Shown: positions 52,173 through 61,516, counted from the stretch's first letter. The stretch: 64,000 bases of DNA from Tessaracoccus oleiagri (GCF_900103275.1 NZ_FNGP01000003.1:62001-126000), one strand, 5' to 3'. Notes: generated by a model from the sequence alone, not told the origin. Translations and numbers: made by a program.

Positions 52173-52185
52173 GGCAACAAGCTTA
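52170..52185 (-). promoter_or_regulatory. -10 box of a leaderless patatin transcript
   Basis: Minus-strand TAAGCT (52185-52180) lies 7 nt before the ATG at 52172, without a ribosome binding site. If correct, the upstream in-frame ATG at 52190 is not used. Confidence 0.5.
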
Positions 52186-52233
52186 GGCATCGGCGACGGG
52201 GACGATTGTCCGGACCTGCGCGAATGGGGGAAG

Positions 52234-53184
52234 ATGGACAACGCTATGAATCGCGAGAACCTCACCAAATTCGCGTGGCTGTCGATCGCCGCCGCGCTGG
52301 TCACCATCGCCCTGAAGACGGGGGCCTGGCTGATCACCGGCTCCGTCGGCCTCCTGTCAGACGCGGCCGAGTCGCTCGTGAACCTGGCCGCCGCCGTCAC
52401 CGCACTGTTCGCGCTGCGCGTGGCGGCGAAGCCCGCCGACAAGAACCATCACTTCGGCCACACCAAGGCGGAGTACTTCTCCGCCGCGGTCGAGGGCATC
52501 ATGATCTTCGTCGCCGCCGTGGCGATCGTCTACTTCGCGATCGAGCGCCTCATCACCCCGGCGCCGCTCGAGTCCGTCGGCGTCGGCCTCCTGATCTCCG
52601 TCGTCGCCGCCGTGGTCAACGGGCTGGTGGGCTGGGTGCTGATCCGCGCCGGCAAGGCGCACAACTCGATCTCGCTGCGGGCCGACGGGAACCACCTGAT
52701 GACCGACGTCGTCACCTCTGTCGGCGTGGTGGTGGGCGTGCTGCTGGTGTGGGTGACCGGGTGGTTGTGGCTCGACCCGGTCGTGGCGCTGCTCGTCGGC
52801 GTCAACATCCTGTGGACCGGGTGGCGCCTGCTGCGCGAGTCCACCGGCGGCCTGATGGATGTGTCACTGCCGAAGGAGGTCAACGCCCGGCTGCGGGAGA
52901 TCCTCGAGGAGCAGTCGACCGAGGACGTGCGCTTCCATGCCTTCCGCACCCGCGTGAGCGGTTCCCAGCAGTTCATGGAGATGCACATGCTCGTGCCGGG
53001 CAGCTGGACGGTGCAGCGCGGGCACGACGCGATGGAGGACCTCATCGACGACATCGTCGAGGAGTTCCCCGACCTGCACGTGAACGGCCACCTCGAGCCG
53101 ATCGAGGACCCGCGGAGCTACGACGACATCCACATCGGCCAGCGCGGCCGGATCGACGAGGGGTTCGGGCCCCCTGCGGTGTGA
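52234..53184 (+). CDS. Cation diffusion facilitator family transporter
   Basis: 316 residues with six helices and a C-terminal cytoplasmic domain. The metal-site helices are visible: SVGLLSDAAESLVN (helix 2, Asp in LLSDAAES) and LRADGNHLMTDVVTS (helix 5, HxxxD), the arrangement of zinc/iron/manganese exporters driven by protons. The motif HHFGHTKAEYFSA matches the CDF loop. GGGGGAAG just precedes ATG 52234; ATG 52246 is the alternative. Metal specificity is not visible. Confidence 0.9.
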   Translation: MDNAMNRENLTKFAWLSIAAALVTIALKTGAWLITGSVGLLSDAAESLVNLAAAVTALFALRVAAKPADKNHHFGHTKAEYFSAAVEGIMIFVAAVAIVYFAIERLITPAPLESVGVGLLISVVAAVVNGLVGWVLIRAGKAHNSISLRADGNHLMTDVVTSVGVVVGVLLVWVTGWLWLDPVVALLVGVNILWTGWRLLRESTGGLMDVSLPKEVNARLREILEEQSTEDVRFHAFRTRVSGSQQFMEMHMLVPGSWTVQRGHDAMEDLIDDIVEEFPDLHVNGHLEPIEDPRSYDDIHIGQRGRIDEGFGPPAV

Positions 53185-53190
53185 GCGGCG

Positions 53191-53817
53191 TCAGCCCTCG
53201 TCGGAGAGGTGGCGCAGGCAGAGCTCCAGAACCATCGTCATGGACTCGGCACCGGGATCGATGTGCCCGACGGTGCGCTCGCCCAGCAGCGCCGCACGGC
53301 CACGCTTCGCCACCATGTCGCGGGTCGCGTCGCGCGCCTCACGGGCCGCGAGGACGGCGCTCTCGAGCGACTCGGCCAGCGGCGCCTCCGGGTCCGCGGC
53401 CTCCATGGCCTTCACCGCGGCGTCGAGGGGGTCGACCATCGTCTTGTCGCCGACCTCGGCCCGCCCGCGAGACTGCACCGCGTCGCGCGCGGCGCGGAAG
53501 AGTGCGGCCAACCGGGGCGTGTTCAGCTGGGAGGGCCACTGGGCGGCCAGGGTGAGGAAGAAGGTGCCGTACAGCGTGCCGGCCGCGCCGCCGATCGTGC
53601 CGAGGAGGGTCATGCCGATCTGCTTGATGGCGGCGGGGGGCGTGTTGCAGGTGGCGTAGTCCATGGTGGCGGCGGCCTCGAGGCCGCGTGCCATGTTGGA
53701 GCCGTGGTCGCCGTCGCCGATGGCGGCGTCGAGTTCGTCCAGGCGGTCGGCCGCCGCGTTGAACGCTGTCCTCGCCTCAGAGAGCCAACCTTGAATTGCG
53801 CCGAGTCCGAATGCCAT
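53191..53817 (-). CDS. dhaL: Dihydroxyacetone kinase L-subunit (DhaL domain) protein
   Basis: 208 residues forming the ADP/ATP-binding helical barrel of dihydroxyacetone kinase. The GDGDHG motif (residues 34-39) supplies the Mg-binding Asp residues, and GGAAGTLYGTFF and the C-terminal GAESMTMVL follow the family. In phosphotransferase-type systems DhaL works with DhaK and DhaM; neither is adjacent, so the partner must be elsewhere or the protein has another kinase role. The 6-nt gap to the convergent transporter gene leaves no terminator. Confidence 0.88.
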   Translation of the reverse strand: MAFGLGAIQGWLSEARTAFNAAADRLDELDAAIGDGDHGSNMARGLEAAATMDYATCNTPPAAIKQIGMTLLGTIGGAAGTLYGTFFLTLAAQWPSQLNTPRLAALFRAARDAVQSRGRAEVGDKTMVDPLDAAVKAMEAADPEAPLAESLESAVLAAREARDATRDMVAKRGRAALLGERTVGHIDPGAESMTMVLELCLRHLSDEG

Positions 53818-53846
53818 GGGTGCATTCTCGCGCGACCCTGCCCCAG

Positions 53847-54095
53847 CTACCTAATCCCGCGGAGGAAGTCCTCGTCATCGTCGGGCGCGCGGGGCGGGAG
53901 CGGTCTCGCGGGCTCGGACCTGGGCCTGCCGAGCGTGAGCCAACCGATGGGTCCGACGACCGGCACCGCGATCACGGCGAACGCCCACAGCCACTTGGGG
54001 AAGGTCCTCACGCGGTACTTGCGCGACTGCGCCACCTCCACGACGCAGTACACCGTCAACATGACGACCGCGATGATGAGGATGACCCGGAGCAT
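53847..54095 (-). CDS. Small PLDc_N-domain membrane protein
   Basis: 82 residues with two helices (VILIIAVVMLTVYCVVEVA and FAVIAVPVVGPIGWLTLG) and a Pro/Asp-rich tail. The P-x-W-x2-A-x5-P-x2-G-x3-W pattern is that of the phospholipase D nuclease N-terminal (PLDc_N) domain, here without the catalytic part. The function is unknown. TAGGAT 6 nt before the ATG indicates a leaderless transcript; the GGAG next to the ATG is too close to serve. Confidence 0.75.
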   Translation of the reverse strand: MLRVILIIAVVMLTVYCVVEVAQSRKYRVRTFPKWLWAFAVIAVPVVGPIGWLTLGRPRSEPARPLPPRAPDDDEDFLRGIR

Positions 54096-54101
54096 TCTCC
54101 A

Positions 54102-54147
54102 ATCCTACCGCGCCACCGGACGGCTCCCGGGGGCGTGGGACTACGAT
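54102..54147. promoter_or_regulatory. Divergent leaderless -10 boxes for the PLDc_N gene and menE
   Basis: Minus-strand TAGGAT (54107-54102) lies 6 nt before the PLDc_N ATG; plus-strand TACGAT (54142-54147) lies 8 nt before the menE ATG. Only 60 bp separate the two start codons, so the promoters must overlap. Confidence 0.55.
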
Positions 54148-54155
54148 GCGTAGCC

Positions 54156-55109
54156 ATGACCCAAGTCGACGACGTCCGCCGCATGCTGGGCGGGGGCCCG
54201 GCGCTGTGGCTCGCCTCCGGGGAGGCGCAAGCGGTCGACCCGTCGGTCGGGGTCGTGCTCGAGACGTCCGGCTCGACGGGCGTCCCGAAGCGGGTGCCCC
54301 TGCAGCGGGAGCAGCTGCGCGCCGCCGCGGCCGCGACGACCGCCCACTTCGGGTGGGGTGCCACCTGGCACCTGGTGCTGCCCGCCCATTACGTCGCCGG
54401 ATTCATGGTGCTCGTCCGCGGTGTCCTCGGCGACGGTGTCCGCGCGGCCTCGTCGGACCTCACCGACCTCGACCCGGCGCCCGGCCGCAACGTCGTCTCG
54501 ATCGTGCCCACCCAATTGGTCCGTGCGCTCGACGCACCCGGCCGCCTCGCCGACTTCGACGCCGTCCTCGTCGGCGGCGCACCGCTGGCACCCGACGTGC
54601 GCGCGCGGGCCGAGCAGCTGGGGATCCGCGTCGTCGAGACCTACGGCATGAGCGAGACCTGCGGCGGCGTCGTCTACGACGGGGTGCCGCTGCCCGGGGT
54701 CGACGTCACCCTCGAGGACGGGCGCATCCGACTGTCCGGGCCGATGGTGAGCGGCGGCACCTTCCTCACCGCCGACCGCGGCGAGTGGCGTGACGGACGC
54801 CTGCGCGTGCTCGGCCGCGTGGACGACGTGGTGATCACCGGCGGTCTGAAGGCCGACCTGGCGGTCGTCCGCCGGCACGTGACCGCCCTGGACCCCGACG
54901 CGTGGGTGCTCCCCGTCGACGACGACGAGTGGGGCCAGCGGATCGTCCTCTTCGCGCGCGCCGGCACGCTGGGGCAGTGGCGCAAGCGGCTCGCCGGGGG
55001 CCTGCCCCGGCACGCGCTGCCTCGTCAGCTGGTTCGCGTTGCGGAACTGCCCCGCACCTCCGGTGGCAAACCCGACCGCGAATCGCTCCTAAGATTGCTC
55101 GGGACATGA
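54156..55109 (+). CDS. menE: O-succinylbenzoate--CoA ligase MenE (short form)
   Basis: Activates o-succinylbenzoate to its CoA ester in menaquinone synthesis. 317 residues, shorter than usual: the AMP-binding P-loop ETSGSTGVPKRVPL is already at residue ~36, so the first ~100 residues of a typical ligase are missing. ETYGMSETCGG, GRVDDVVITGG and a C-terminal TSGGKPDRESLL with the catalytic Lys are present. Start at ATG 54156; the end overlaps menA by ATGA. Role supported by menA, menC and menD downstream. Confidence 0.87.
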   Translation: MTQVDDVRRMLGGGPALWLASGEAQAVDPSVGVVLETSGSTGVPKRVPLQREQLRAAAAATTAHFGWGATWHLVLPAHYVAGFMVLVRGVLGDGVRAASSDLTDLDPAPGRNVVSIVPTQLVRALDAPGRLADFDAVLVGGAPLAPDVRARAEQLGIRVVETYGMSETCGGVVYDGVPLPGVDVTLEDGRIRLSGPMVSGGTFLTADRGEWRDGRLRVLGRVDDVVITGGLKADLAVVRRHVTALDPDAWVLPVDDDEWGQRIVLFARAGTLGQWRKRLAGGLPRHALPRQLVRVAELPRTSGGKPDRESLLRLLGT

Positions 55110-55981
55110 CAACACTCGAAGTCTGGGTCACGGGCGCCCGCCCGCGCACCCTGCCCGCCGCCATCGCCCCCATCCTCGCCGGCGCCGCCACCGCCGCCGC
55201 ACAGGGGGAGGCGGACCTGCTCCTCACCGTGCTCGCGTTCCTCGTCGCCGCCGCCCTCCAGGTGGGCGTCAACTACGCCAACGACTACTCCGACGGCGTG
55301 CGCGGCACCGACGAGTTCCGCACCGGCCCCACCCGCATCACCGCCTCCGGCCTCGCCAGGCCCGCCGCCGTGAAGCGCGCGGCCTTCCTCAGCTTCGGGG
55401 CTGCCGCCGTGTTCGGCCTGGTCATCGTGGTGCTGACCGCCCACTGGTGGCTGCTGGCAGTCGGCGTGGCGGCCATCCTCGCCGCCTGGTTCTACACCGG
55501 CGGCGAGAAGCCCTACGGGTACATGGGGCTCGGCGAGGTCTTCGTGTTCATCTTCTTCGGGTTGGTCGCGACGATGGGCACCGCCTACATCGTCGCCGAC
55601 CGGTTCGCCTGGTACTCGGTGGCGGCGGGCTCCGCCGTCGGCGCCATGGCGTGCGCGGTCCTCGTCGGCAACAACCTCCGGGACATCCCCACCGACCGGG
55701 AGACCGGCAAGCGGACGCTGGCCGTGCGGCTCGGTGACCGGGGCACCCGGGTGCTCTACGTCGCGCTCGCGGTGCTCGCCGTGGTGAGCGTGGTCGCGTT
55801 CGCGGCGGGCACCACCTGGTGGGCGCTGGTGGCGCTCCTCGGCCTCCTGCCGCTCGGCGGCCCGCTCAGGCTCGTGCTGTCGGGCGCCGTCGGCCGCGAC
55901 CTCATCCCGGTGATCCAGGGCACCGGCCTGGCCGGCGTCGGGATCGGGCTGGGGCTCCTCGTCGGGGTGTACCTCGCATGA
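55106..55981 (+). CDS. menA: 1,4-dihydroxy-2-naphthoate polyprenyltransferase MenA
   Basis: Membrane prenyltransferase that attaches the isoprenoid tail to dihydroxynaphthoate. 291 residues, about eight to nine helices. The two Asp-rich sites are NYANDYSDGVRGTD near residue 55 and NNLRDIPTDRETGK near 190, the diphosphate/Mg sites of this family. Coupled to menE and menC by ATGA overlaps. Confidence 0.93.
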   Translation: MTTLEVWVTGARPRTLPAAIAPILAGAATAAAQGEADLLLTVLAFLVAAALQVGVNYANDYSDGVRGTDEFRTGPTRITASGLARPAAVKRAAFLSFGAAAVFGLVIVVLTAHWWLLAVGVAAILAAWFYTGGEKPYGYMGLGEVFVFIFFGLVATMGTAYIVADRFAWYSVAAGSAVGAMACAVLVGNNLRDIPTDRETGKRTLAVRLGDRGTRVLYVALAVLAVVSVVAFAAGTTWWALVALLGLLPLGGPLRLVLSGAVGRDLIPVIQGTGLAGVGIGLGLLVGVYLA

Positions 55982-56904
55982 TCGTCTACGACATCCCCAT
56001 GGCGGTGCCGTTCCGCGGCCTCGCCCGTCGCCAGGGCATGCTTCTCCGCGGCCCTGCCGGCTGGGCCGAGTGGAGCCCGTTCCCGGAGTACGGCGACGAG
56101 GAGGCCGCGGCCTGGCTCCGCGCCGCCCGCGACACCGCCCAGCACGGGTTCCCCGCACCGTTCCGCGACCAGGTGCCCGTCAACGGCATCGTCCCCGCGC
56201 TGCCGCCCGAGCTGGCCGCCCGGCGCGCCGTCGAGACGGGCTGCGCCACCATCAAGATCAAGGTCGCGGGCGAGGGGCCGCTCGACGACGACGTCGCCCG
56301 AGTCCGCGCCGTCCGGGAGGCGCTCCCCGAGGCGAAGTTGCGCGTCGACGCCAACGCCGGCTGGACGCTGGAGGAGGCCCGCGAGGCGATCCGCCGGCTG
56401 AAGCCGTTCGGCCTGGAGTACGTCGAGCAGCCCGTCGCCGCGGTGGAGGACCTGGCCAGACTGCGCGGGATGGGGGTGCCGATCGTCGCCGACGAGTCCA
56501 TCCGACGCGCCGAGGACCCGTTCCGCGTCAAGGAACTGGACGCCGCCGACGCGATCGTGCTCAAGGTGCAGCCCCTCGGGGGCGTGCGCCGCTGCCTGCA
56601 ACTCGCCAAGCAGCTGGGGCTCCCGGTGATCGTCTCCTCGGCCGTGGAGACGTCCATCGGCCTCGCCGCGGGCGTCGCCCTCGCGGCGGCGCTGCCGTCG
56701 CTGCCCTATGCCTGCGGCCTCGAGACCATCCGCCTCCTGCAGGGCGACGTGGTGGCCGAGCCGCTCCTCCCCGTCGACGGGTTCCTCACCCCGCCGGTGG
56801 TCGGGCCCACCCCCGACCCCGAGCTGGCGGAGCGGTACGCGGCCGACGCGGAGACCACGCGCTGGTGGCGGGCGCGCCTCGAACGGGTGGAGGCCCTGCT
56901 GTGA
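55978..56904 (+). CDS. menC: O-succinylbenzoate synthase MenC
   Basis: Enolase-superfamily dehydratase forming o-succinylbenzoate. The catalytic KxK is Lys93/Lys95 (TIKIKV), the metal ligands are Asp124 (DANAGW), Glu150 (EQP) and Asp172 (ADES), and a second Lys in VLKVQPLGG near 197 acts opposite. 308 residues. Overlaps menA (ATGA) and menD (GTGA). Confidence 0.92.
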   Translation: MIVYDIPMAVPFRGLARRQGMLLRGPAGWAEWSPFPEYGDEEAAAWLRAARDTAQHGFPAPFRDQVPVNGIVPALPPELAARRAVETGCATIKIKVAGEGPLDDDVARVRAVREALPEAKLRVDANAGWTLEEAREAIRRLKPFGLEYVEQPVAAVEDLARLRGMGVPIVADESIRRAEDPFRVKELDAADAIVLKVQPLGGVRRCLQLAKQLGLPVIVSSAVETSIGLAAGVALAAALPSLPYACGLETIRLLQGDVVAEPLLPVDGFLTPPVVGPTPDPELAERYAADAETTRWWRARLERVEALL

Positions 56905-58454
56905 GCGCCCACAGCACCGGCTCCGGCAGCGTCGCGCTCGGCGCCGTCATCGTCGAGACGCTCCGCGCCATGGGCGCGGGGCACTTCGTACTGTCGCCCG
57001 GATCGCGCAACGCCCCGCTGTCGCTCGCCCTGCACGCGGCCGGCAGCGACATCGACCTGCACGTCGCCATCGACGAGCGCGCCGCCGCCTTCCGCGCGCT
57101 CGGCCTCGCGAAGGCGTCGGGCCGGCTCGCGGTCGTGGTCGTGACCAGCGGCAGCGCCGTCGCCAACCTCGCGCCCGCGGCGCTGGAGGCCCGCCACGCC
57201 GGGGTTCCGCTGCTGCTCGTGACCACCGACCGGCCGAGCGAACTCGTCGGCACCGGCGCGAGCCAGACCGCGGACCAGGTCGGCATCTTCGGCCCCTCGG
57301 TGCTCGGCGTCGCCCGCCTCGCGTCCACCTCCGGCGGCCCGGAGGCGTGGAGCGCGACGGTGCAGCGCGCCGCCCACCTCGCCCTCGGCACCCGCACGCG
57401 CGAACCGGGACCGGTCCAACTGAACGTCGAGCTCACGCCCCCGCTGGTGGGGGCCGCGGACGTGGCCCCGCCGCGGATCGCGCGCGTCTCCGCCAGCCGG
57501 GGCGACGACCTGGTCGAGCTCGACGGGCGCCGCAACACGGTGGTCCTCGTCGGCGACGCCGCCCCCGCGGTGGGCGCCGAGGCACGGGCGCTCGCCGAGC
57601 TGGCGCGCGTCCCGCTGCTCGCCGAACCCAGCAGCAACGCCCGCGCGGGGGAGTGCGCGATCGCGAACTACCGGATCCTGCTCGCCGACGGACTCGCCGG
57701 GGAGATCGAGCGGGTCGTCGTGTTCGGCCACCCCACGCTCTCGCGGCCCCAGACCACGCTGCTGTCGCGCTCCGACGTCGAACTGGTCGTCGTCACGGAC
57801 CGAGCGAGCTGGGGCGACACCGGCCACCGGGCGCACGTCGTGGCCGACCGGGTCACCCTCGAGCCGCAGGACGAGGGCTGGTTGGCACGGTGGCGGGACG
57901 CCGACGCGGCGCTGCGCAAGGAGCCGAGGTGGGGCGGGCGGGCCGTCGCGGACGCCGTCCTGCGCCACATGGGAAGCGCCGACGTCCTCGTGCTGGGGGC
58001 GAGCAACATCATCCGGGCGGCCGACCTGTCGCCGATCCATTCGTCGCCCCCCACCTGCTACGCGAGCCGCGGGCAGGCCGGGATCGACGGCACCATCGCC
58101 ACCGCGAGCGGCATCGCGCTGGCCACGGGCCGGCCGACGACGGTGCTGCTCGGCGACATCACGGCGCAGCACGACCTGGGCTCCCTCGTGCGGCCGCCCC
58201 AGGAGCCGCGCGCACCCCTGCGGGTGGTCGTTGCCGACGACAACGGCGGGTCGCTCTTCCACAAGTTGGAGCAGGGGGCGCCCGAGTTCGCGCACGCCTT
58301 CGAGCGCGTCTTCGGCACCCCGCAGCACGCCGACCTCGCGGGGGTGGCGCAGGCGCTGGGGTGGCGGACGGCCGTCGTGGATTCGGTGTCGGCGCTCGAG
58401 GAGGCGCTCGCCGGCGACGCGGACTTCGTCGTCGCCAGAATCAGCCGGCCGTAG
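56901..58454 (+). CDS. menD: 2-succinyl-5-enolpyruvyl-6-hydroxy-3-cyclohexene-1-carboxylate synthase MenD
   Basis: ThDP-dependent enzyme joining 2-oxoglutarate to isochorismate. 517 residues. The N-terminal segment HFVLSPGSRNAPLSLAL and DERAAAFRALGLAKASG (with the Glu that activates ThDP) are diagnostic, and the C-terminal half has GDITAQHDLGSL, DDNGGSLFHKL for cofactor and Mg binding. GTG start. The last 14 bp overlap the end of the convergent nuclease gene. Last gene of menE-A-C-D. Confidence 0.95.
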   Translation: MSAHSTGSGSVALGAVIVETLRAMGAGHFVLSPGSRNAPLSLALHAAGSDIDLHVAIDERAAAFRALGLAKASGRLAVVVVTSGSAVANLAPAALEARHAGVPLLLVTTDRPSELVGTGASQTADQVGIFGPSVLGVARLASTSGGPEAWSATVQRAAHLALGTRTREPGPVQLNVELTPPLVGAADVAPPRIARVSASRGDDLVELDGRRNTVVLVGDAAPAVGAEARALAELARVPLLAEPSSNARAGECAIANYRILLADGLAGEIERVVVFGHPTLSRPQTTLLSRSDVELVVVTDRASWGDTGHRAHVVADRVTLEPQDEGWLARWRDADAALRKEPRWGGRAVADAVLRHMGSADVLVLGASNIIRAADLSPIHSSPPTCYASRGQAGIDGTIATASGIALATGRPTTVLLGDITAQHDLGSLVRPPQEPRAPLRVVVADDNGGSLFHKLEQGAPEFAHAFERVFGTPQHADLAGVAQALGWRTAVVDSVSALEEALAGDADFVVARISRP

Positions 58455-60096
58455 CGTCCAGCCGGGTCAGCCACTCGCGCACCGCCAGAGTGGCGCGCAC
58501 GTCGTCCTCGTTGTACTCCAGCACGCGGCGACGGGCGCACTCGCGGGTCGTCACGTCCGCGGCCCCGACGGCGTCCTTGAACCACACCTGCGACTGGAGG
58601 CCGCCCGGGTCCTCGTCGCGCCAGCGGAAGTCCGCCCCCCGGGTGGCGACAACCTTGAGGCCGAGCCCGTCGACGCCCACGAAGTGGTCCCGCACGTACC
58701 CGTAGAGGTCGACGAAGCGCTCGCCCGCCAACTGGACGGCGCGCCGCAGGACGGGGTGGTCGCTGCGCTCGGCCATGCGGCGCAGGTGCACGACCTCGTA
58801 GTCGGAGTAGTGGTAGACCCGCAGGTCGGGGTGGCGGTCGGCGAGGTCCAGCAGCCACGTCGAGAACTCCAGGGCGAGCTCCACCTCGTCGGCACCGGTC
58901 ATCCGGCCGAACCGGGCGAACGGGCGGTACGTCGGCTCCGGGTCCACGCCTGAGACGAGCGCCCCCCACAGATAGGTGGTGCCGTCGTCGGAGGTCTCGA
59001 TGTCGAGATCCACCTCCACCGAAGCGCGCGGCAACCCGACGGGATCGTCGGTGACCCGCTCCAGTTCCACCCCGCGGGCGAGCATCCGGGCCCGCAGCGC
59101 CGCTTGGCGCAGCCGCGCCTCGGAGCGGTCGCGGTGACCGGTCAGCGGCAGGTACTCCGGCAGCAGCGCGTCGACGTCGGCCTCCGCCAACTGGGCCACA
59201 GTCTTGATGCCCAGGCTCAGCAGGGTCTGCAGCTCACGCACGTCGAGCGGCGCCTTCGCGATGCGCAGGGAGAGGTCGTCGTCGTCCATCTTCGGCCGGC
59301 ACACCTGCCACCACGCGCACCACTCGCACTCCTTGACGCGGATGGGCCGCACGACCGGCGGCGGGTCGTCGACCCCGGTGCGCTCCGCGGCGCTGGTCGC
59401 GACGTGGACGCGGAAGCCGTGCTCGTGGTCGTAGCGCTCGAGCGGGCTGCGCATCTTGTGGCCCGCGGTGCGGGAGTAGGTCCGGATGAACTTGTGCTGC
59501 AGGTTCACCCACGTGATCGACGGCTGGGAGCCGTCGTGGTTGTCGCCGACGACCGCGGCCCACGGCTCGTCGCCCGCCCAGCCGGCGGACTGCAGCATGC
59601 GCCAGGCGTGGGCGAGTTCCAGCAGCACACCCTCCCGGAACACGCGGTAGCGGCGGTCGTGAAGGATGTGGAGGGTGTGCGGGGCGGAGAGCGGGGACGT
59701 GCGCAGTTCCCCGGCCCCCAGCTGCTTCTCGACGACGCGGTACGGCTTTGCCTTGAGCGGGTAGTAGCGCGGCTCCGGGGCGCCGGCGTCGGACACCAGG
59801 GCGTCGGTGCTGCCCTTGCGGTGGCCCTCGACGTCGTCGGGCAGCGTCGGGCGGATGATCACGCTCGCCCCTGCGGCGACCGCGGCGCGCGTGGCCTCCA
59901 GACTCGTCGACGTCCGCAGGTCCACGGCCCCCGGGACGGCCGCGAGGGCGCCGAGCACGAGGTCGCGGTGGTCGCTGCCGCCCTGGAACGCCTCGCGGAG
60001 GGACTCGTCCATCGGCGGAGCCGGTTCCGTCGGGTCGAACGCGTTGAACGTCTTGACCGGGCAGGAGCGAGCCGCATAGGGATCGAGCAGGATCAC
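58441..60096 (-). CDS. TM0106-family RecB-like nuclease / ribonuclease H-like protein
   Basis: 551 residues. The N-terminal half carries [17 protein letters not shown] and a RecB-type region ending in a Cys cluster ([10 protein letters not shown]). A helix-hairpin-helix-like stretch ([21 protein letters not shown]) follows. The C-terminal domain has [26 protein letters not shown] and a final [17 protein letters not shown], an RNase H-like exonuclease pattern. The arrangement matches the TM0106 family; the substrate is unknown. GTG 60096 overlaps the menG stop (GTGA), so it is coupled to menG although it has no known menaquinone role. Confidence 0.8.
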   Translation of the reverse strand: MILLDPYAARSCPVKTFNAFDPTEPAPPMDESLREAFQGGSDHRDLVLGALAAVPGAVDLRTSTSLEATRAAVAAGASVIIRPTLPDDVEGHRKGSTDALVSDAGAPEPRYYPLKAKPYRVVEKQLGAGELRTSPLSAPHTLHILHDRRYRVFREGVLLELAHAWRMLQSAGWAGDEPWAAVVGDNHDGSQPSITWVNLQHKFIRTYSRTAGHKMRSPLERYDHEHGFRVHVATSAAERTGVDDPPPVVRPIRVKECEWCAWWQVCRPKMDDDDLSLRIAKAPLDVRELQTLLSLGIKTVAQLAEADVDALLPEYLPLTGHRDRSEARLRQAALRARMLARGVELERVTDDPVGLPRASVEVDLDIETSDDGTTYLWGALVSGVDPEPTYRPFARFGRMTGADEVELALEFSTWLLDLADRHPDLRVYHYSDYEVVHLRRMAERSDHPVLRRAVQLAGERFVDLYGYVRDHFVGVDGLGLKVVATRGADFRWRDEDPGGLQSQVWFKDAVGAADVTTRECARRRVLEYNEDDVRATLAVREWLTRLDATAG

Positions 60097-60809
60097 GGGC
60101 GCCAGCCTCGATGGAGGGCCACGATGCCGCCGGACAGGTTCTGCCACTCGACGCCGGTCCAGCCCGCCTCCACCATCAGGTCCGCCAGCCCCTGCTGGTC
60201 GGGCCACGCCAGGATGGACTCGGCGAGGTAGCTGTAGGCCGCCGGGTTGGGGGAGATCTTCGCCAGCGGCGGCAGCGCGCGCAGCAGGTAGTTGTTGTAG
60301 ACGTGGCGGAACACGGGGTTGCTGGGCGTGGAGAACTCGTTGACGACGACGCGCCCGCCCGGCTTCGTCACGCGGAGCATCTCCTTGAGCGCCCCGAGCG
60401 TGTTCTCGACGTTGCGCAGGCCGTAGCTGATGGTGACCGCGTCGAAGGTGCCGTCCCCGAAGGGGAGCCGCAGGGCGTCGGCGTTGACGAAGTCGAGCTC
60501 CGGGTACTGCAACCGGCCCTGCTTGAGCATGCCGAACGACAGGTCCGCTGCCACGACGACCGGGCCCAGCTCCGCGAGGGCCACCGACGACGTGCCGGTG
60601 CCCGCGGCGAGGTCGAGGACCAGCTCGCCCTGCTTCGGTGCCACGGCCGCGACGGTGCGGCGACGCCACGCGCGGTCCTGCCCGAGCGACAGTATGTCGT
60701 TCAGCAGGTCGTAGCGGGAGGCGATGGCGTCGAACATGCCTGACACGTCGTCGCGGTGCTTGTCGAGCGTTGCGCGGTGGCCGGAGGACGACGATTGGGC
60801 TGCGGTCAT
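60093..60809 (-). CDS. menG: Demethylmenaquinone methyltransferase MenG
   Basis: SAM-dependent final methylation of demethylmenaquinone (UbiE/MenG family). The N-terminus [19 protein letters not shown] and SAM-binding [14 protein letters not shown] are diagnostic, followed by [26 protein letters not shown] and the C-terminal GGIVALHRG. 238 residues from ATG 60809, which has TAGGCT 6 nt upstream; GTG 60815 is an alternative. Confidence 0.94.
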   Translation of the reverse strand: MTAAQSSSSGHRATLDKHRDDVSGMFDAIASRYDLLNDILSLGQDRAWRRRTVAAVAPKQGELVLDLAAGTGTSSVALAELGPVVVAADLSFGMLKQGRLQYPELDFVNADALRLPFGDGTFDAVTISYGLRNVENTLGALKEMLRVTKPGGRVVVNEFSTPSNPVFRHVYNNYLLRALPPLAKISPNPAAYSYLAESILAWPDQQGLADLMVEAGWTGVEWQNLSGGIVALHRGWRP

Positions 60810-60821
60810 GCGCACAGCCTA
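60807..60821 (-). promoter_or_regulatory. -10 box of a leaderless menG transcript
   Basis: Minus-strand TAGGCT (60821-60816) lies 6 nt before ATG 60809, with no Shine-Dalgarno sequence. Confidence 0.5.
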
Positions 60822-60865
60822 GCCCGACGGGCCCTGGTTGGCCCCAGTTGTCCCCTGCTGGGACA

Positions 60866-61516
60866 ATGGCGCACGTGGCTAAGAGAGACGTCGTGCTGAA
60901 GGTCGAAGGATTGAAGAAGTCCTACGGGCCCGTGACCATTGTCGAGAACTTCAACCTGTCGGTGCGCGAGGGCGAGGCCGTCGCGCTCGTCGGGCGCAAC
61001 GGTGCGGGCAAGTCGACCATCCTGCGCTGCCTCGTCGGCGCGGACCGGCCCGACGAGGGGACGGTCCTCATCGGCGGCAACCGGATGACGGAGACCAACC
61101 CCGCGGTGCGGCGAGACCTCGCCACCGTCATCGACGACCTCGACTTCTTCCCCGACCTCGCCGTCGTGGAGCACCTCGACCTGCTCGCCCGCGCGCACGG
61201 CCTCGAGGACCCGGACGACATCGTCGACGACGTGCTCGAGCAGGTCCAGCTGGTGCAGCAGGCCGGCCAGCTGCCCTCGACGCTCTCCTCCGGCCAGCGG
61301 CGACGCCTGGCACTCGCCACCGCCTTCGTGCGCCCGCGTCGCCTGCTCGTGCTCGACGAGCCGGAGCAGCGCCTCGACGTGCAGGGCGTGGAGTGGCTCG
61401 GCAGGAAGCTGAGGGAGGACCTCGACGAGGGACTCGCCATCGTGCTGGCCAGCCACGAGCCCTCGCTGATCGCAGCGGTCGGGGCCCGCGAGGTCCACGT
61501 CGGGGAGCAGCAGTGA
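60866..61516 (+). CDS. ABC transporter ATP-binding protein
   Basis: 216 residues. Walker A VGRNGAGKST (about 42-51), signature LSSGQRRRLALA near 140 and Walker B LLVLDEP are complete. Partner of the DUF6297 membrane protein next to it (GTGA overlap), forming a probable exporter of unknown substrate. The second half of the ATPase has DEPEQRLDVQG where a longer loop is usual. ATG 60866 is taken; GTG 60875 is also possible. Confidence 0.85.
   Translation: MAHVAKRDVVLKVEGLKKSYGPVTIVENFNLSVREGEAVALVGRNGAGKSTILRCLVGADRPDEGTVLIGGNRMTETNPAVRRDLATVIDDLDFFPDLAVVEHLDLLARAHGLEDPDDIVDDVLEQVQLVQQAGQLPSTLSSGQRRRLALATAFVRPRRLLVLDEPEQRLDVQGVEWLGRKLREDLDEGLAIVLASHEPSLIAAVGAREVHVGEQQ

Noticed and set aside
50529-53555. 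1008-codon plus-strand frame across the patatin and transporter genes
   Set aside because: No domain similarity; it crosses two genes with complete catalytic or metal motifs in other frames.
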